Source: Aldehydirespirator sp963662645 (lineage in GTDB: Bacteria; Actinomycetota; Acidimicrobiia; Acidimicrobiales; Aldehydirespiratoraceae). Taken from it: a stretch of 64,000 bases of DNA. The first letter of the stretch is position 1; each line of letters starts with the position of its first letter. Below the pieces are notes generated by a model that was not told the origin of the DNA, did not search any database, and saw nothing but the letters and a program-made list of their open reading frames with translations. Of this stretch, positions 45,984-53,948 are shown in pieces. Made by a program: the position numbers and the translations under genes. Where the stretch lies: positions 2,418,001 through 2,482,000 of the forward strand of contig OY759762.1 in assembly GCA_963662645.2 (NCBI GenBank), given 5' to 3'.

Positions 45984-46350
45984 GAATCCATCCCCGGAGG
46001 CCGTGGCGCGCGGGTACTTCGATGCTGTCCAGGCCGCCTCTCGGGCGCAATTGCGGGCCCTGCTCGCCGACGATGCCGAACTGGTGAGCATCAACGCTGG
46101 GTTCATGAGGGGCGCCGAGGCGATCGCCGACTACTACCAGGAGAACTTCTTCGGTGCCGGCACCAGGCTGCGCCCCAAGACCGGGCCGTTGATCGTGCAC
46201 GGCGACGTGGTGGCCGTGGAGGTTCAGGCTCGCTCGGAGAGCGGCAAGGTGTCCTGGCTGTCGGACTTCTTCACCGTGCGCGACGGGCTCATTCAACAGC
46301 TGAACGTCTACTACGGCCCCGTGCTCGAAGGGGGCGAGACGCAGGCCTAG
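45976..46350 (+). CDS. NTF2/SnoaL-fold small protein paired with a Rieske oxygenase (copy 2)
   Basis: 124 aa from ATG 45976, overlapping the preceding Rieske gene. 'ARGYFDAVQAASRAQLRALLADDAELVSINAGFMRGAEAIADYYQ' and 'WLSDFFTVRDGLIQQLNVYYGP' give the SnoaL-like fold. It is the same kind of partner as at 34538, though the gene order relative to the oxygenase is reversed. The function is unknown; an oxygenase accessory subunit is the simplest idea. Confidence 0.78.
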   Translation: MSENPSPEAVARGYFDAVQAASRAQLRALLADDAELVSINAGFMRGAEAIADYYQENFFGAGTRLRPKTGPLIVHGDVVAVEVQARSESGKVSWLSDFFTVRDGLIQQLNVYYGPVLEGGETQA

Positions 46351-46363
46351 AGCGTGCGCGGCC

Positions 46364-47749
46364 TCAACCGACCGCGACCGGGGCTTCCTTCGAAGCTCGG
46401 TCCGGCGGCACTCGCGCCGATACCTCGGGCGCAGGGTCTGCGGGGGCCTCAGGGTCTGCGGGGGCCACAGGATCTGCGGAGGCCTCGGGATCTCGTGAGA
46501 CGCCGTTGATGCGGTCGATCCGTTCCTGGGGTATGAGGTCGTGGCGGCCGCCGTAGCGGCTCGACAGGATGGCCAGGCGGCGCCACGCCAGCGTCTCGAT
46601 GTCGAATGCGGTCATGCGCTCGGACATGTCGTAGCGGGCGTTCTCGAGAATGTCGCCGTCCTGTTGACCGAGATTGCGGTCGTGCAGGAGCTTGTAGATG
46701 AGGGGGTGCTTGACGGCTCGGATCCACAGCTCGGAGAGCTTGTGGCGGGGACGTGTCGTGTAGAAGTAGTACAGGCGGGTCAGTCTGTCCTCGACGGGCA
46801 CGCACCACCTCGTGAACAGCAGGTCGCCCATGTTGATGCGCATCATTCCCGGCATGTTCGGGCCTTGATTCCACTCGAGTTCGAAGGCCTCAGTGCCCTT
46901 GTTGAACTTCTCGGCGTCGGAGGACGTCTGGTACCTGCCCTTGGAGAGGTTCGGGATCCAGCTCAGGGGCGGATGCTTGAACATCCAGGTCCAGCTGAGG
47001 CGATACCGGTGCTTGGGCCATTTCCCCAGGCCGGGATACTCCTCCTGGTAGGGCCGGGTCTTGAGCGTGTCGTCGCTGTAGTGGGACAGCGTGATCCCGC
47101 TGCCGGTGATGTGGGGCTTGGCGCCCTTGAACGAGATCTTCGGCAGAGGCCTCAGGAGCACTTGGACACTGTTGATGTGGGTGTAGAAGACATGATTGTC
47201 GTTCATGTTCTCCAGCGCCTGGCGCCAGTTGGTCTTCCAGGTCCTGCGGTTCGTGAGCGAGATACAGGACTCGTCGAAGAACTCCGGCGGGAGGTCGTCT
47301 TCGGGGTTTGTCGGGGGGCCGTCGCCCATCCAGGCGAAGACCTGCCCCCTAATGACTGCCGTCGGATAGGTCCGCGTCTGAGCGCGCCCGGCTGCAGGCG
47401 AATCCGGGCCCTCCGACAGGATGCCGACGACGACACCGTCCTCGTCGAACGTCCAGCCGTGATACGGGCAGGAGACGGTGCCGGCGAAGTGGCAGTCGCC
47501 ATCGGAGAGACTCACGCCGCGATGGGGGCACACGTCTGAGATGGCAGCCGGACCCGACTTGCCCCGGAAGATGCAGAGATCCACGCCCAGAAGCCTCACG
47601 CGGGCGGGCTTCCGCTTCCTGATCTTCTTCACCGGAATCACCGGATACCAGTATTCTTTGAAGCCCAGGGCGGGGATCTCGGTCCTCGGATCGTGCTCGC
47701 CCCCGGTATGGACGACCCGCAGCGAGTCTGGCTGTGCCTGCGTCTGCAT
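46364..47749 (-). CDS. Rieske oxygenase of a different, larger subfamily (copy 3)
   Basis: 461 aa. Rieske ligands are in 'DVCPHRGVSLSDGDC' and 'SCPYHGWTFDEDG'; the active-site region is 'ALENMNDNHVFYTHINS'. The catalytic domain is longer than in the other copies, as in the larger alpha-subunit-like or KshA-like group. The C-terminus is a repetitive Ala-Asp-Pro tail encoded by 18-base repeats (46433-46494). It is on the minus strand, convergent with the NTF2 gene and divergent from the ATPase at 47815. A leaderless promoter is likely. Confidence 0.88.
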   Translation of the reverse strand: MQTQAQPDSLRVVHTGGEHDPRTEIPALGFKEYWYPVIPVKKIRKRKPARVRLLGVDLCIFRGKSGPAAISDVCPHRGVSLSDGDCHFAGTVSCPYHGWTFDEDGVVVGILSEGPDSPAAGRAQTRTYPTAVIRGQVFAWMGDGPPTNPEDDLPPEFFDESCISLTNRRTWKTNWRQALENMNDNHVFYTHINSVQVLLRPLPKISFKGAKPHITGSGITLSHYSDDTLKTRPYQEEYPGLGKWPKHRYRLSWTWMFKHPPLSWIPNLSKGRYQTSSDAEKFNKGTEAFELEWNQGPNMPGMMRINMGDLLFTRWCVPVEDRLTRLYYFYTTRPRHKLSELWIRAVKHPLIYKLLHDRNLGQQDGDILENARYDMSERMTAFDIETLAWRRLAILSSRYGGRHDLIPQERIDRINGVSRDPEASADPVAPADPEAPADPAPEVSARVPPDRASKEAPVAVG

Positions 47750-47755
47750 ACGCCT

Positions 47756-47761
47756 ACTATA
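47756..47761 (-). promoter_or_regulatory. -10 element TATAGT for leaderless expression of the Rieske gene
   Basis: On the minus strand TATAGT is followed by exactly six bases and then the ATG at 47749. No Shine-Dalgarno is visible. This is the usual geometry of a leaderless actinobacterial transcript, with transcription starting at the A of ATG. Confidence 0.55.
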
Positions 47762-47814
47762 GTGCGCCGATGCGGCCGGCTCCCGGTCGAAGCCGGCTCC
47801 CGCGGGCGGCTCGA

Positions 47815-48663
47815 ATGTCGCTGGAAGCCTCAGGGGAGGAGAGGATCATCGGCAGCGATTCCACACAGCAACTAGAGCAGCGCCAGCACCGCATCGAGCT
47901 CCAGGATGTGTCGATGACTTTCGGCTCGAACGAGGATTCGGTCCAAGCGGTGGCCGATGCCTCGTTCAAGGTGAACAACCGCGAGTTCATGACGATCGTG
48001 GGGCCGAGCGGATGCGGCAAGACGACCGTCCTGAACATGCTCGCCGGTCTCCTCGAACCGACAACGGGTCGCATTCTGGTCGACGGCGAGGAAGTCGATG
48101 ATCGGCGCAAGTATTCGGTCTATATGTTCCAAAGGGACTTGCTGCTGCCCTGGCGCAAGATCGTCGACAATGTGGCGTTGGGCATCGAGATACTGGGCAC
48201 GCCGCGTCGGGAGTGCCGCGAAAGGGCCCAGGAGATCCTCGACCGGTTCGATCTCGGTCAATTCGCCTCCAAGTATCCGGGTCAGCTGTCCGGTGGTATG
48301 CGACAGCGGGCGGCGTTGATGCGCACCCTTCTCTGCCCCAAGGACATTCTCCTGCTGGACGAGCCCTTCGGAGCTCTCGACGCGCTAACTCGCGCGGGAA
48401 TGCAGGAGTGGCTGCTACAGGTATGGGAACGAGACCATCGAACCGTCGTGTTCATTACTCATGACATTGAGGAAGCGATCTTCCTCTCCGATCGTGTACT
48501 GGTGATGAGTGCCCGGCCCGGCACCATCAAGCTTGAATTGGAAATAGATCTGCCCCGCCCTCGTGAGCGAACGATTGACACTTCGCCGGAGTTCAACGAA
48601 CTCAAGGGTGAAGTTCGGGAGGCAATTTACGAAGAAGGTTCCCTCACCGACGAAATGGAATGA
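47815..48663 (+). CDS. ABC ATPase, nitrate/sulfonate/taurine type (copy 2)
   Basis: 282 aa from ATG 47815; upstream in-frame codons read as non-conserved. Walker A 'GPSGCGKTTVL', signature 'LSGGMRQRAALMRTL', Walker B 'ILLLDEPFGALDALT' and 'ITHDIEEAIFL' are intact. It is closely similar to the 35971 ATPase throughout ('EILGTPRRECRERAQEIL'). There is no permease next to it. The orphan permeases and binding protein at 52272-55349 on the other strand are its probable partners (inference). Confidence 0.92.
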   Translation: MSLEASGEERIIGSDSTQQLEQRQHRIELQDVSMTFGSNEDSVQAVADASFKVNNREFMTIVGPSGCGKTTVLNMLAGLLEPTTGRILVDGEEVDDRRKYSVYMFQRDLLLPWRKIVDNVALGIEILGTPRRECRERAQEILDRFDLGQFASKYPGQLSGGMRQRAALMRTLLCPKDILLLDEPFGALDALTRAGMQEWLLQVWERDHRTVVFITHDIEEAIFLSDRVLVMSARPGTIKLELEIDLPRPRERTIDTSPEFNELKGEVREAIYEEGSLTDEME

Positions 48664-48691
48664 AATCGAATCTAAAGCATGTCACTTGACT

Positions 48692-48703
48692 AATCGTACG
48701 ATT
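48692..48703. promoter_or_regulatory. Perfect 12-base palindrome AATCGTACGATT, candidate operator
   Basis: It lies in the 57-base gap between the ATPase stop and the amidohydrolase start. TTGACT, a -35-like hexamer, overlaps its left edge (48686-48691). The palindrome is positioned to block a promoter there. Confidence 0.5.
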
Positions 48704-48720
48704 GGCGACATGCTGTGTGC

Positions 48721-49923
48721 ATGACCAGAATTTTCTCAGGCATCCAGGAAATCGACTACCCGATCATTGATTCTGATGCTCATGTGAACGAGCCTCCGGA
48801 CCTGTGGGAGGCCAACGCTCCGGCTCGACTCAAGGATCGCGTTCCCAAGGTCGTTAGGGGAGACAACGGAGACTCGTGGTCATACAACGAGGGCGCCTCT
48901 ATGGAGCCAGTCTCGCTGTATGCCGCCGCGGGCCGGAACTGGCTGGAGTACGACCAGGAGGGCAAGACCTACGACGAGCTCCGTCGCGGATCGTGGGAGC
49001 CCAAGGCCCGCGTCCAGGACATGGACATCGACGGCATATACGCCGCCGTTGTGTACCCGGGTGTCACGCTCAGGGGTGCCAAGACCTACGGCGACGAGCC
49101 CGAGCTACAGAGGTTCTGCGTTCGCACCTACAACGAGTGGGTCCTCGACTTCGGCAAGCAGACCGGAGGGCGCGTCATCCCCCAAGCCGTGATACCGACC
49201 ACCGGCGTCGACGACGCGCTGGCCGAACTGACCTGGGCTGTCGACAGCGGCCACCGGGGCGTAGTCATTTCCCGAATGCCCAATGGCGACTTCGACCCCC
49301 AGCCCGATGACGACCGCTTCTGGGCGGTGGCCGAGGAGGCGGACGTTCCCGTCGGCATCCACATCGGGAGCTTCGTGAGGCCCAACCCCAATCGCGAGTG
49401 GACGGGAGGGACCGATGTCACCAAGCCCGCCTTCCTCGCGTTGGCGGCCGAGAAGGTCGCCGGCACGGAGACGATCCCGGTCTGCACCGAGTTCCTGTTC
49501 TCCGGGCTGTTCGAGAAGTTCCCGAGGCTTAAGGTTCTGCTGGTGGAGGCCGGCATCGGTTGGATCCCCGGCGTGCTCGAGCAGTGCGACGACATCTTCC
49601 TGCGCTACCGGTGGTTTACAGGCGCGGTCGACAGGATGCAGCGGATGCCCAGCGAGACCTTCCACCGGAACTTCTACTCGACCTTCCTCAAGGACAAGGT
49701 GGGCCTGGATCTGCGTCACCACCTCAACATCGACCACATCATGTGGTCGACCGACTACCCGCACTCGGTCACGGACTGGCCCAATTCCCGCATCAACATC
49801 GAGCGCTTCTTCCGGGGCCTTCCCGCAGACGAGGTGAAGAAGATGCTCCACACCAACGCCAAGAGCCTCTACCGGCTGGATCACATCCCCGACACCGTCG
49901 CCGAACTCGACCGCGCCGTCTGA
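48721..49923 (+). CDS. Amidohydrolase-related TIM-barrel hydrolase/decarboxylase (Amidohydro_2)
   Basis: 400 aa from ATG 48721; a GTG at 48715 is also in frame. 'IIDSDAHVNEPPDLWEANAP' (DxH metal site), 'LVEAGIGWIPGVLEQCDDIF' and 'LNIDHIMWSTDYPHSVTDWPNS' (Asp of the last strand) are typical of the ACMS-decarboxylase/amidohydrolase-2 group. These enzymes hydrolyse or decarboxylate aromatic ring-cleavage or cyclic products, so a link to the surrounding Rieske oxygenases is plausible. It converges on the MFS gene. Confidence 0.9.
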   Translation: MTRIFSGIQEIDYPIIDSDAHVNEPPDLWEANAPARLKDRVPKVVRGDNGDSWSYNEGASMEPVSLYAAAGRNWLEYDQEGKTYDELRRGSWEPKARVQDMDIDGIYAAVVYPGVTLRGAKTYGDEPELQRFCVRTYNEWVLDFGKQTGGRVIPQAVIPTTGVDDALAELTWAVDSGHRGVVISRMPNGDFDPQPDDDRFWAVAEEADVPVGIHIGSFVRPNPNREWTGGTDVTKPAFLALAAEKVAGTETIPVCTEFLFSGLFEKFPRLKVLLVEAGIGWIPGVLEQCDDIFLRYRWFTGAVDRMQRMPSETFHRNFYSTFLKDKVGLDLRHHLNIDHIMWSTDYPHSVTDWPNSRINIERFFRGLPADEVKKMLHTNAKSLYRLDHIPDTVAELDRAV

Positions 49924-49939
49924 GCCAACGAAATACGAC

Positions 49940-51286
49940 CTATCGCAGGGAGGCGGTCTCGGCCGTCGGCGCGGTCTGTGCCAACCCCGTGGCGGTCACG
50001 AAGCCGATGGCGGTGACTGCGGCCATCAGCGCCCAGAGGCCGGGGAAGCCGAGGCTGGTGGCCAGGATCGCGCCGCCGACGCCGGTGCCGACCGCGGTGC
50101 CGATCGGATCGGCCAGCTGCAGCGACGCGGCTGTGCGGCCCTCGCCCCCGGCGGGCGCGACATTCAGCGCGTAGACCGAGAGCGTGTTGTAGGTGAGCCC
50201 CATGCCGGTGCTGCCCAGGGCCCAGGTGCCGTAGCCGAAGAGGATCGAGAGGTCGGCACGGATCGCGGCCGCGCTGGCGATGATGCCCGCGCAGACCAGA
50301 ACCAGTCCGAGGCGGGCGGTGCCCCGCGGCGTCCAGGCTCGGCTCAGGTGGGCTTGAAGGAAGGCGCCCGCGGTCCAGGCGACCGCCGCGACGGTGAGAA
50401 CGATCCCGGCGCCGGCCACGCTGGCGTCCAGGAACTCCACCAGCGCGAGCGGCAGGAACGAGTTCGTCGTCATGAAGGCCATCGCCAGCAGGCCGCGGGA
50501 TGCCACCGCGGCGGGCAGCCCGGCGCGAGCCGAGAGGGTGCCGTCGGGCATCAGGCGGCGCAGGGCCGCGAATCCGACGACCGCGCACGGCGCCACCAGC
50601 AGGTATCGCCATGCGCCGGCGGGGTCGGCGGAGGGCCCGGCGCCGAGAAGAACGAGCGAGGCGCTGACCGCCAGGATGATGGCCGGTCCGACGTTGCGCA
50701 GGGGGCCGGGATCGGTCTCGGGCCTGGCGAGGCTCGACACGATGGGCACAGCCAGAACGGCCGCCAGCAGGGCGCACGGAACCAGCAGCACGAACATCCA
50801 CTGCCAGCCCCAGGCGGCCTCGACCGCGTCCGCGGCCCACGGCCCCACCAGCGCGGGGATCGTCCAGCCGCTGCCGATGATGGCGAAGAGCCGGGCCCTC
50901 TTCTCCGGCGGGAACCCGCGCCCCGCGGCGACGTACGCGGTGGAGAGGATGCCCCCGCCCCCGAGACCCGAGAGCGACCGAGCCAGCACGACCATCTCCA
51001 TGCTCGGCGCGAGGGCCGCGCCGACGAGCCCCGCGGCCACCAGCGCCGGCGCGATCGCTCCGGGATAGACCGGGCCGAGCCGGTCGGAGAGGTGGCCGGC
51101 GACGACGAGGCTCACGATGCTGCCCAGCATGAACACGCTGAACACCGCGCCGTAGAACTCCTCGCCGCCCAAGTCGTCGCGGATCGTCGGCATCAGCGCA
51201 GTGAGGCAGATGAGATCGAAGCCGTAGGTGCTGATGGACAGCAGGATCCAGGCCAGCAGCCAGCCCGAGCGCGAGCCCGATCCCAT
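49940..51286 (-). CDS. MFS transporter
   Basis: 448 aa with about twelve membrane helices. 'VAGHLSDRLGPVYPG' is the cytoplasmic loop A motif and 'RSLSGLGGGGILSTAYVAAGRGFPPEKRARLF' the helix 4-5 region. It resembles drug:H+ antiporters of the DHA family. It is the last gene of a minus-strand row that begins with the binding protein at 55349, so it may export a product of the same pathway. Confidence 0.9.
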   Translation of the reverse strand: MGSGSRSGWLLAWILLSISTYGFDLICLTALMPTIRDDLGGEEFYGAVFSVFMLGSIVSLVVAGHLSDRLGPVYPGAIAPALVAAGLVGAALAPSMEMVVLARSLSGLGGGGILSTAYVAAGRGFPPEKRARLFAIIGSGWTIPALVGPWAADAVEAAWGWQWMFVLLVPCALLAAVLAVPIVSSLARPETDPGPLRNVGPAIILAVSASLVLLGAGPSADPAGAWRYLLVAPCAVVGFAALRRLMPDGTLSARAGLPAAVASRGLLAMAFMTTNSFLPLALVEFLDASVAGAGIVLTVAAVAWTAGAFLQAHLSRAWTPRGTARLGLVLVCAGIIASAAAIRADLSILFGYGTWALGSTGMGLTYNTLSVYALNVAPAGGEGRTAASLQLADPIGTAVGTGVGGAILATSLGFPGLWALMAAVTAIGFVTATGLAQTAPTAETASLR

Positions 51287-51363
51287 CGCCGCCGCCTACG
51301 CCGGATCGCCGGTGGTGCGAGGTGCGCCCATGCGGTCAGGGGCGCAGCGGCGCAAGGTCGGCT

Positions 51364-52212
51364 TCAGACATCGGCGACCCCGGCGTCGGCCAGCAGCCGC
51401 CGGTACGTGAGGGCCACCCGGTCCGGTCCCCGCAGATGGAGCTCCTCGGTGAGGTCTATGGGCAGCATCTCCGGTCTCTGGCTCTCCACGATCTGCCGGT
51501 CCTGCTCTAGCAACTGGCGGGAGAAGTCGATGTAGGGCTCGATCGGGTCGGTGAGGTGGTGGTCGCGCGACTCGATCATCCAGATCTGGCACTGGCGGGC
51601 CCGGGTCGGCGAGGCGGTCACGTACTGCACGGAATGACCGTCATCGGAGGCGAGGACCCGGCGCCGGGTGAACGGGAGGTGGTGCATGGTGCGGCTGTGG
51701 ATCGTCTGGCCGCCGACCGCGAAGGGCGAGTCCAGCGACTCGCGGCAGTAGGCGTACTCGAATCCGTAGCCGGTCACGTCGATGTCGATCGACGGGCATT
51801 CGGCGTCGTCTCGGTCGCCGAGGGTGCCGGGGTGGACCCAGGCGAAGTGGGTGACGTCCAGGCCGTTCTCGGTAAACCGCCCCGCGCTGGCGTTCCAGCT
51901 GGACCGGACTGAGACATAGCTCAGGTAGCTGTCGTCTCCGTACTCCGGGAACGGGGCGATGTCGGCGACCGGGTCATCCAGCGCCACCCACACCAGGCCG
52001 TAGCGGTCCTCGGCTCGGTAGGCGTCGATGCAGGACTTGGGGCGGGAGTCTGGGAGGGCGTGGACCCGACCCTGCGAGCGGAACAGCACCAGGTCCTCCT
52101 CGAGGAGGGTCACGGCAACGGGCTCGTTCCCTACGGCCGCGCTGTCCTCGACGGGATGCCAGTACCGCCGAAGCGGCGCCAGCTGCGACCGGGCGTTCAT
52201 CGAAGGATCCAT
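51364..52212 (-). CDS. Rieske-oxygenase homologue lacking the Rieske [2Fe-2S] segment
   Basis: 282 aa against ~330-337 for its paralogues. The N-terminus 'LAPLRRYWHPVEDSAAVGNEPVAVTLLEEDLVLFRSQGRVHA' and everything from 'AYRAEDRYGLVWVALDDP' onward align with the copies at 44991 and 55469. The ~50 residues between them, which hold the C-x-H and C-x2-H cluster ligands, are missing in frame. The catalytic iron site 'ENGLDVTHFAWVHPGTLGD' is kept. It either lost oxygenase activity or gained another role; a sequencing artefact is possible. It belongs to the permease operon. Confidence 0.88.
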   Translation of the reverse strand: MDPSMNARSQLAPLRRYWHPVEDSAAVGNEPVAVTLLEEDLVLFRSQGRVHALPDSRPKSCIDAYRAEDRYGLVWVALDDPVADIAPFPEYGDDSYLSYVSVRSSWNASAGRFTENGLDVTHFAWVHPGTLGDRDDAECPSIDIDVTGYGFEYAYCRESLDSPFAVGGQTIHSRTMHHLPFTRRRVLASDDGHSVQYVTASPTRARQCQIWMIESRDHHLTDPIEPYIDFSRQLLEQDRQIVESQRPEMLPIDLTEELHLRGPDRVALTYRRLLADAGVADV

Positions 52213-52271
52213 ACCGCTATCGCGAGTCCGGAACCGGGACGAAACCGAAACCGAACCGCATCGGGTCGGGG

Positions 52272-53063
52272 TCAGGCGGCAGTCGATATCGACTGGCGCC
52301 CGTAGAGGATGCGCAGGACGACTCGCTCTATGGCGCTCACCACCCAGAACAGCGCGATGGACATGAAGGACAGGTACAGGATGGCCGCGAAGACGATGGT
52401 GGTCTTGAACACCCCCAGGGATCGGATGATCAGCGGCCCCATGCCCTCATGGGCGCCGACCCATTCGGCCACGAGGGCGCCCACCACGGCGAGGACGCAG
52501 GCGTTCTTCAAGCCGGCGAACATGAACGGCACCGCCGCGGGGAGGCGAACCTTGAACAGCGTCTGCCAGCGGCCGGCCTCCAGGGAGTACATGAGATCGA
52601 GGTACTCGGACTCGAGCGACCGCATCCCGGCGTGGGTGTTGATGAGTATCGGGAAGAAGCAGAGCAGCGCGGCCACCAGGATCTTCGGGAGGAGGGTGAA
52701 ACCGAACCACAGGATCAGCAGGGGGGCGATGGCCAAGGTGGGAATGGCCTGCGACACGACCGCATAGGGCATGACCGCCTTCTCGAGGATCTTCGACTCC
52801 TGCGCCACCACCCCGAGGGTCCATCCGACCGCGGTCGCCAGCAACAGCCCGTAGATCGCCTCCTTGAGCGTCACCCATGCCGCGGGCCAGAGCGTTTGGA
52901 CGTCGGCGACCGCGGCGACGATCACGTCGGGTGTGTCCGGCACGAGGAAGTGGGGCTGGCCGGAGATGCGCCGCCAGAGCTCGTAGGCCACGAACAGCAC
53001 GGTCAGCGCCAGCAGCGGTCCGCCGACGGTGCGCAACAGGTTGGCGATCCGTGCTCGCAACAC
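52272..53063 (-). CDS. ABC permease, nitrate/sulfonate/taurine type (copy 2)
   Basis: 263 aa, about six helices. The coupling loop is 'YSLEAGRWQTLFKVRLPAAVPFMFAGLKNA'. It starts three bases after the stop of another permease of the same family, so the two may form a heterodimer rather than the usual homodimer. No ATPase gene is in this row; the one at 47815 is the nearest. Confidence 0.93.
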   Translation of the reverse strand: MLRARIANLLRTVGGPLLALTVLFVAYELWRRISGQPHFLVPDTPDVIVAAVADVQTLWPAAWVTLKEAIYGLLLATAVGWTLGVVAQESKILEKAVMPYAVVSQAIPTLAIAPLLILWFGFTLLPKILVAALLCFFPILINTHAGMRSLESEYLDLMYSLEAGRWQTLFKVRLPAAVPFMFAGLKNACVLAVVGALVAEWVGAHEGMGPLIIRSLGVFKTTIVFAAILYLSFMSIALFWVVSAIERVVLRILYGRQSISTAA

Positions 53064-53066
53064 CGC

Positions 53067-53906
53067 CTAGCTCCCCACTGCCGCGTTGGCACCCGAGCGC
53101 GCGCCCCGTGACAGGAAGTACCACCGCAGCGTCAACCGCTCGATAGCCGAGACCAACAGGAACAAGCCGATGGCCATGGCCGCGCTGTAGACGACGGCGG
53201 CCATCAGCCGCTCGGTCCGGTTGGACGTGACCGAGTCGATCATCATCCGCCCGATCCCCCCACCGCCACCGACCCATTCTCCGACGATCGCGCCGATGAC
53301 CGAGAGGACGACTGCGTTCTTGGCGCCGATGAAGATGTAGGGCAGTGCGGCCGGCAGCCGGAGCTTCGTGTACATCTGGAGCGGGCCCGCGCCCAGCGAC
53401 TTGAACAGCTGGCGCTCCGCTTCCGGGGTGATGGCCAGCCCTGCGGTGGTGTTGACCAGGGCCGGGAAGAAGCAGACGAACGCGGCGACCAGAACCTTCG
53501 GCGTGAGGGTGAACCCGTACCAGATCACGAAGAGCGGGGCCACCACCAGAGCGGGCATGGCCCGCACGCCCGCGATGACGGGCATCACGGCCCGCTCGAC
53601 CGGCGGGCTGATCGACAGGACGATGCCGAGGAGGATCCCCAGCCCGCACCCTATGACGAAGCCGATGAGCACCTCTTGGAGGGTGATCCAGGAGGCGGGG
53701 AGGAACCGGTCGGTGGCATCGGTGATTGCCTCGGCGACAACGCTGTGGGCGGGAGGCAGTAGGTAGGGCTTGACGCCGGTTATCGGGACGAACAGCTCCC
53801 AGACGGCCAGAGCCAACACGCCCGCGCCCACTGCGGGCAGCGCGTCCAGGACACGGCCGCCTATCCGGCGGCCGCGCCCTGGACCGGCCGAGCCCTCGTC
53901 AGCCAC
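53067..53906 (-). CDS. ABC permease, nitrate/sulfonate/taurine type (copy 3)
   Basis: 279 aa. The membrane domain includes 'LALAVWELFVPITGVKPYLLPPAHSV' and the coupling loop 'FKSLGAGPLQMYTKLRLPAALPYIFIGAKNA'. It is 42 bases downstream of the binding-protein gene and three bases before the next permease. It differs enough from copy 2 to be a separate subunit, not a fresh duplicate. Confidence 0.93.
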   Translation of the reverse strand: MADEGSAGPGRGRRIGGRVLDALPAVGAGVLALAVWELFVPITGVKPYLLPPAHSVVAEAITDATDRFLPASWITLQEVLIGFVIGCGLGILLGIVLSISPPVERAVMPVIAGVRAMPALVVAPLFVIWYGFTLTPKVLVAAFVCFFPALVNTTAGLAITPEAERQLFKSLGAGPLQMYTKLRLPAALPYIFIGAKNAVVLSVIGAIVGEWVGGGGGIGRMMIDSVTSNRTERLMAAVVYSAAMAIGLFLLVSAIERLTLRWYFLSRGARSGANAAVGS

Positions 53907-53948
53907 TGCCGGACTCTCGAGAGCCCGCGGTTGTGAGGTTCTCTACTC

